DNA of 64,000 nucleotides from assembly GCF_002287375.1 (NCBI RefSeq), contig NZ_NPOA01000005.1, forward strand, positions 62,001-126,000, in the 5' to 3' direction. Made by a program: the position numbers and the translations under genes. The notes under the pieces were generated by a model. That model had not been told where the DNA came from. It ran no database searches and was given only the letters and a program-made list of their open reading frames with translations. Positions 59,573 to 64,000 of the stretch are shown piece by piece. Within the stretch, counting starts at the first letter, position 1. Each line of letters starts with the position of its first letter. This stretch comes from Virgibacillus profundi (GTDB lineage: Bacteria > Bacillota > Bacilli > Bacillales > Amphibacillaceae).

Positions 59573-60854
59573 ATATTCCGGTGATTTTCATAATGAAATC
59601 AAATAGGAACAGTAATGAGATAATGACTAATGGTATTGGCAGCTCTTTATGTTTACCCAAAGCAATTTTCACGATTGGATAAGCAATAAACCCAAATGCC
59701 ATTCCATCAGCAATGCTATAAGTGAAAGGAATCATAACCACAATTAAAAATGCAGGTAATGATTCTGATAAATCATCGATCGGGATGTGGCGAATACTTT
59801 GAGCCATGAGTACCCCTACAATGATTAATATAGGACTAATTGCTGAATTAGGTATCATTGAAATCCATGGAATAATAAAAATAGTAGCCAGAAACAATAT
59901 ACTTGCTGTTACCGCTGCTTTTCCTGTTTTACCTTTAGATGTGATAATAGCAGCATTTTCAGCGGCAGAAACTGTCGGTGATGTACCAAGAAAAGCACAG
60001 GTAAGTGTTGAAAGAGCAGTGACCTGATAGGCTTTACTATAGCTTTTACTTCTTTTTAGCATATGAAGCTGTCCATGTAATAACCCCATATTTTCAAATA
60101 TGAGAATCATCGCAAGTGGAAAGATTGCCAGCCAAAATGACAGTTCATCAATTGCCGTAAATGAAGGGATAAATAAAACTTCATTAAAGCTAATATTCAC
60201 AGCGTTATTACTAGTTTCCATTACGCCAAAAAGGTAGGCAAGAATGGTACCACTGATCATGGTAATCAGAAAGTTAGCAGGAATACTTCTCATAAATAAA
60301 AATATCGCAATGAATAATGTTAGTAAGCTTACAATAAAAGTTGGTGAAGTAAAGTCCCCAATTGCAATGATCGTATTTTCCCCACTTACGACCAATCCGC
60401 TTTTTTCCAAACCAATTAATATTAGAAAAAATCCCAAACCAACACTAATTGCGTGCTTTAATGAATTCGGTACCGTATCTCTCAGTAATATTCCCAATTT
60501 ACTAAAGGCTGTAATTAAAAAGACTATAGCAGCGATTAAGACCACTGCAAGTCCTTCCTGAAAAGTTAATTGAGTACCTTCCACAATGGAATAAGCAAAA
60601 AGAGCATTGATTCCCATACCAGGAACCAGAATTAATGGCAGCCTGCCAAATATCCCCATCAGCAGTGTACCGAAAAAGCTTGCCAAAATAGTAGCAATCA
60701 TACCACTTTCCAATGAAATTCCTGCTTCACTAAGTATAGACCCATTGACTACTACGATGTATACTGTAGTAAGATACCCAATTAATCCAGCAGTGACTTC
60801 CGTGCGGAAATTGCTTTCATTTTTGAGGATTGGTTGTTGTCTGTTATAAGGCAT
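59571..60854 (-). CDS. AzgA-family purine permease (PbuG/PbuO-like)
   Basis: 427-residue membrane protein with about 12-14 hydrophobic segments. N-terminal NFRTEVTAGLIGYLTTVYIVVVNGSIL and LVPGMGINALFAYSIV, and the internal STLTCAFLGTSPTVSAAENAAIITSKGKTG, are the AzgA/NCS2-type purine transporter signatures. Substrate could be adenine, guanine or hypoxanthine and cannot be read from sequence. No purine riboswitch is visible upstream. It is divergent from sdaAB; B. subtilis has no permease at this position, so this is a local insertion. Confidence 0.88.
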   Translation of the reverse strand: MPYNRQQPILKNESNFRTEVTAGLIGYLTTVYIVVVNGSILSEAGISLESGMIATILASFFGTLLMGIFGRLPLILVPGMGINALFAYSIVEGTQLTFQEGLAVVLIAAIVFLITAFSKLGILLRDTVPNSLKHAISVGLGFFLILIGLEKSGLVVSGENTIIAIGDFTSPTFIVSLLTLFIAIFLFMRSIPANFLITMISGTILAYLFGVMETSNNAVNISFNEVLFIPSFTAIDELSFWLAIFPLAMILIFENMGLLHGQLHMLKRSKSYSKAYQVTALSTLTCAFLGTSPTVSAAENAAIITSKGKTGKAAVTASILFLATIFIIPWISMIPNSAISPILIIVGVLMAQSIRHIPIDDLSESLPAFLIVVMIPFTYSIADGMAFGFIAYPIVKIALGKHKELPIPLVIISLLFLFDFIMKITGI

Positions 60855-60915
60855 TTGATCTCCTCATAGTTGTTGCGTCCCTCTCCCACCCGATTATAAA
60901 AATGTTCAACATTCA

Positions 60916-60995
60916 CTATTGTAAATGTGAACCACATACTGCGTGTATAATCCACAAATGATAATTATAGTAGTTTTTGTTATAATTTACAATAG
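60916..60995. promoter_or_regulatory. Spaced inverted repeat and sda promoter between permease and sdaAB
   Basis: CTATTGTAAAT (60916-60926) and its exact reverse complement ATTTACAATAG (60985-60995) are separated by 58 nt in the divergent intergenic region. The right copy overlaps an extended -10, TGTTATAAT (60978-60986), which likely drives sdaAB. The left part also forms a near-palindrome GTTCAACATT/AATGTGAAC (60904-60932). An operator pair for a looping regulator is possible. Confidence 0.45.
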
Positions 60996-61030
60996 AATAA
61001 AAATTATACGAAAATAGGCGGTGAATTGGT

Positions 61031-61693
61031 ATGAAATATAATTCAGTTTTTGATATTATTGGTCCTGTTATGATTGGACCATCGAGTTCACATACTGCAG
61101 GTGCGGCACGAATCGGTAAGGCTGCACGAAATCTTTTTGGTGAACAGCCAAAATGGGCGAAGATTTATTTATATGAATCATTTGCCAAAACATATAAAGG
61201 ACATGGAACTGATTTTGCTTTAGCTGGTGGATTGCTGGGCTTTGAAACGGATGATACAAGAATGAGCAAGGCACTAGAGATTGCTAAGGAAAATAATCTG
61301 CAAATTGAATTTATCGTAGACAGTGCAGCGGTTGATCATCCAAATACGGCACGTCTTGTTATCGGTAATGATACGGATTCTATTGAGTTAATTGGAATAT
61401 CAATTGGTGGTGGTAAAGTGGAAATCACCGAATTAAATGGATTTGAATTACGGTTATCAGGTAACCATCCAGCTATATTAATTATGCATAATGACCGATA
61501 TGGTGCCATTGCATCCATTACAAAAATTTTAGCAAGACACGAAATTAATATTGGACATATGGAAGTAAATCGGAAAGATGTTGGAAAAGAAGCATTAATG
61601 GTAATTGAAGTAGATCAAAATGTGGAAGATAGTATTTTAAAAGAGTTGGAAAACGCTGATCATATCAATCAAATCGCAAAACTTGTCAGCTAA
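61031..61693 (+). CDS. sdaAB: L-serine dehydratase, beta subunit
   Basis: Part of the iron-sulfur L-serine deaminase that makes pyruvate and ammonia. 220 residues: substrate-domain motif DIIGPVMIGPSSSHTAGAARIG, KTYKGHGTDFALAGGLLG, and a C-terminal ACT domain (AILIMHNDRYGAIASITKILARHEINIGHMEVNR) that probably senses serine. Followed by sdaAA, its partner, 29 nt later. Confidence 0.96.
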   Translation: MKYNSVFDIIGPVMIGPSSSHTAGAARIGKAARNLFGEQPKWAKIYLYESFAKTYKGHGTDFALAGGLLGFETDDTRMSKALEIAKENNLQIEFIVDSAAVDHPNTARLVIGNDTDSIELIGISIGGGKVEITELNGFELRLSGNHPAILIMHNDRYGAIASITKILARHEINIGHMEVNRKDVGKEALMVIEVDQNVEDSILKELENADHINQIAKLVS

Positions 61694-61722
61694 ACCAATA
61701 TTAGGTGAGAGGAGCATTTCAT

Positions 61723-62598
61723 ATGTTTAGAACAGTGGCCGAATTAGTGGAATTGGCAGAAAAAGATAATCTATTAATATCCGAAGTTATGATACGTCAG
61801 GAAATGGATGTTAAAAATAGATCGCGTGAAGAAGTATATACGGAAATGGAAAAAAATCTGCAAGTCATGGAAGATGCTATAGAGGATGCATTAAAAGGAG
61901 TAGAGTCCGTAACTGGATTAACTGGTGGAGATGCTGTGTTAATCCAAAATTATATGAAGGAAAAAACACCATTATCAGGAAATCTTTTACTCGATGCAGT
62001 AAGTAAGGCGATGGGAACGAACGAGGTAAACGCAGCAATGGGCACAATTTGCGCAACACCGACTGCAGGTAGTGCAGGTGTAGTACCAGGAACTTTATTC
62101 TCAGTTAAAAATCAACTGAATCCAACCCGTGAACAAATGATCCGTTATTTATTTACTTCCGGTGCATTTGGATTTGTAGTTGCGAACAACGCTTTTATTT
62201 CCGGTGCTGCTGGTGGCTGTCAGGCTGAAGTAGGCTCAGCAGGCGCTATGGCCTCAGCAGCAATCGTGGAAATGGCAGGAGGTACTCCACAACAATCTGC
62301 AGAAGCTTTTGCAATGACATTGAAAAATATGCTTGGTTTAGTATGTGATCCGGTTGCGGGATTAGTGGAAGTACCTTGTGTAAAACGAAATGCAGCTGGT
62401 TCTTCTCTTGCGATTGTTTCAGCAGACATGGCACTGGCTGGGGTTACAAGCAGAATACCGTGTGATGAAGTAATCGGGGCGATGTACCGAATTGGCAAAC
62501 AAATGCCCTCAGCACTTCGGGAAACGGGTGAAGGCGGACTTGCAGACACACCAACAGGACGTCTTTTAAAAGAAAAAATATTTGGTATGTCAGTATAA
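61723..62598 (+). CDS. sdaAA: L-serine dehydratase, alpha subunit
   Basis: Catalytic [4Fe-4S] subunit. ATG 61723 follows GAGAGGAG by 8 nt; 291 residues (B. subtilis about 300). Iron-sulfur cysteines in TICATPTAGSAG, GGCQAEVGSAGAMASA and LVCDPVAGLVEVPCVKRN. Partner of SdaAB upstream. recG begins 30 nt after its stop. Confidence 0.96.
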   Translation: MFRTVAELVELAEKDNLLISEVMIRQEMDVKNRSREEVYTEMEKNLQVMEDAIEDALKGVESVTGLTGGDAVLIQNYMKEKTPLSGNLLLDAVSKAMGTNEVNAAMGTICATPTAGSAGVVPGTLFSVKNQLNPTREQMIRYLFTSGAFGFVVANNAFISGAAGGCQAEVGSAGAMASAAIVEMAGGTPQQSAEAFAMTLKNMLGLVCDPVAGLVEVPCVKRNAAGSSLAIVSADMALAGVTSRIPCDEVIGAMYRIGKQMPSALRETGEGGLADTPTGRLLKEKIFGMSV

Positions 62599-62628
62599 TA
62601 GTAGAACCTCTAAGAAAGTGTGATTAGC

Positions 62629-64000
62629 ATGCTAAGCGACCCAGTAACAGCAATAAAGGGTATAGGAGAAAAATTTGCCGAGGATTTAGCAACATTAAAT
62701 ATTTTTAATGTAGAAGATCTATTGAGTTATTTTCCATATCGATATGATGTATTTGAAATTAAGCCTCTAAGCGAATTAATTCACGATGATAAAGTAACCA
62801 TTGAGGGAAGGGTTGTACATGAACCTTCCCTCGCTTTTTATGGAAAGAAAAAGTCAAGACTATCGTTTACGGTAGAGGTAGAAAACATTGCAGTAAAAGC
62901 AGTAATGTTTAATCGTGCTTTTGCAAAAAAACAGATTAATGCCGGAGATATTATTACATTAACGGGCAAATGGGATCTAAACCGCCTTCAAATTACGGTT
63001 AGCAAATATAAACTGGGACCTGCGGAAAGTCAGGCTGAGATTCAACCAATGTACTCTGTTAAAGGTGACATTAGTAATTTTAAACTAAAAAAAGTGATGC
63101 AAAATGCCATAAGAGATTATGCAGATGAAATAATTGAGTTTTTACCGGACAGATATTTAAGAGCTTATAAAATACCTGAGCGGAGAAAAGCTTTGATAAC
63201 CATGCATTTTCCGGCAAATAGAATAGATTTAAAGCATGCACGCAGAAGGTTTACATATGAGGAATTTTTATTATTCCAGCTTAAAATGCAGTTACTCAGA
63301 AAAATCAAACGTGAAGCTACCGTGGGAAATGCACAAGTCTTTGATCAAGAAAAGATAAAGGAATTTATCGGCCTATTTCCATTTCCGTTAACAAAGGCTC
63401 AGGAAAAATCATTAAATCAAATTCTATCAGATATGAAATCCCCATATAGAATGAACAGACTCCTGCAAGGTGATGTTGGTTCAGGAAAAACAGCAGTTGC
63501 TTCGATTTGTCTGTATGCTTCGATTACTGCAGGAAAACAAGGAGCATTGATGGTGCCTACGGAAATTTTAGCGGAACAGCACTATCAATCATTAACGGAA
63601 ACCTTTGGTGATAAAGCGAATATTGTGTTATTAACAGGATCAGTTAAAGGTAAAAAAAGAAAAGAAATGGTTTCTGCAATTGAAAATCATGAGGTTGATA
63701 TTGTTATAGGGACACATGCGTTAATCCAGGATGATGTCTTTTTTAATGATCTAGGTTTTGTCATTGTTGATGAACAGCATCGTTTTGGTGTTGAACAAAG
63801 AAGGACATTACGGGATAAAGGTCTCAAGCCAGATGTCTTGTTTATGACAGCTACACCAATTCCACGTACATTGGCAATTACTGCTTTTGGTGACATGGAT
63901 GTATCAGTAATTGATGAAATGCCTATGGGAAGAAAAGAAATAGAGACATATTGGACAAAGGAAAATACATTTGAACGTGTACTGCATTTCATTGAAAAAC
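62629..64000 (+). CDS. recG: ATP-dependent DNA helicase RecG (partial, runs off the end)
   Basis: Branch-migrating helicase for stalled forks and recombination intermediates. The frame is open from ATG 62629 to the window edge, 457 codons of roughly 680. Wedge domain at the N terminus (MLSDPVTAIKGIGEKFAEDL, LLSYFPYRYD), then the helicase domain with Walker A LLQGDVGSGKTAVA, DEQH box (FVIVDEQHRFGVEQR) and MTATPIPRTLAI. The ribosome binding site is weak (AAAGTGTGA). The order sdaAB-sdaAA-recG matches B. subtilis. Confidence 0.96.
   Translation, partial: MLSDPVTAIKGIGEKFAEDLATLNIFNVEDLLSYFPYRYDVFEIKPLSELIHDDKVTIEGRVVHEPSLAFYGKKKSRLSFTVEVENIAVKAVMFNRAFAKKQINAGDIITLTGKWDLNRLQITVSKYKLGPAESQAEIQPMYSVKGDISNFKLKKVMQNAIRDYADEIIEFLPDRYLRAYKIPERRKALITMHFPANRIDLKHARRRFTYEEFLLFQLKMQLLRKIKREATVGNAQVFDQEKIKEFIGLFPFPLTKAQEKSLNQILSDMKSPYRMNRLLQGDVGSGKTAVASICLYASITAGKQGALMVPTEILAEQHYQSLTETFGDKANIVLLTGSVKGKKRKEMVSAIENHEVDIVIGTHALIQDDVFFNDLGFVIVDEQHRFGVEQRRTLRDKGLKPDVLFMTATPIPRTLAITAFGDMDVSVIDEMPMGRKEIETYWTKENTFERVLHFIEK

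Noticed and set aside
60855-61000. Purine riboswitch upstream of the permease
   Set aside because: The conserved purine aptamer loops and junction sequence are not found on the minus strand.

Overview
The window is 64 kb of chromosome from a low-GC, endospore-forming member of the Bacillaceae. Gene content and order match the Bacillus subtilis segment from pbpB to recG almost gene for gene, with sporulation genes (spoVD, spoVE, spoIIGA, sigE, sigG, spoVM), a DNPR-type (meso-diaminopimelate) MurE, T-box and PyrR leaders, and strong AGGAGG-type ribosome binding sites. The small differences from B. subtilis suggest an Oceanobacillus/Virgibacillus-like genus; that placement is an inference from memory of related genomes, not a search result.

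Layout. 1-12.8 kb: division and cell-wall (dcw) cluster: end of pbpB, spoVD, murE, murF, mraY, murD, spoVE, divIB, ftsA, ftsZ. murG and murB, which B. subtilis has between spoVE and divIB, are not here. 13-15.6 kb: spoIIGA-sigE-sigG, the protease and sigma factors of the mother cell and forespore. 15.8-19.7 kb: ylmC, pgeF, ylmE, sepF, ylmG, ylmH, divIVA. 19.75-24.9 kb: T-box-controlled ileS, a long palindromic repeat element, lspA, rluD. 24.9-35.2 kb: pyrimidine operon pyrR-B-C-AA-AB-K-D-F-E with two PyrR attenuators and no pyrP between pyrR and pyrB. 35.2-38 kb: a second repeat element and a three-gene insertion (methyltransferase, LysR regulator, Ohr-like protein). 38-42.5 kb: rqcH and a calcium P-type ATPase. 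42.6-43.1 kb: third repeat element. 43.2-56.7 kb: yicC, remA, gmk, rpoZ, coaBC, priA, fmt, rsmB, prpC, prkC, rsgA, rpe, thiN, spoVM. 56.8-64 kb: rpmB (minus strand), asp23-family yloU, fakA, a small dispersed repeat, a purine permease (minus), sdaAB-sdaAA and the first two thirds of recG.

How it works together. The dcw genes make lipid II precursors and polymerise and position septal wall; spoVD/spoVE and spoIIGA/sigE/sigG adapt this to the asymmetric septum and cortex. The pyr operon makes UMP from bicarbonate, glutamine and aspartate under PyrR/UMP attenuation. The prpC-prkC pair is the Ser/Thr signalling node, followed by ribosome and metabolic housekeeping genes.

Most of the window is conserved core genome. 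The least explained material is non-coding: three copies of a roughly 500-bp, two-armed palindromic element whose arms keep a near-constant core but have terminal stems that differ between copies through paired, compensatory substitutions. I rate that the best lead. Other leads are a perfect 10-bp palindrome before ftsA, a near-identical 23-nt motif upstream of both ftsA and ftsZ, and a consensus Spo0A box abutting a -10 hexamer upstream of divIVA. I see no CRISPR array, prophage, transposase, rRNA or tRNA gene.
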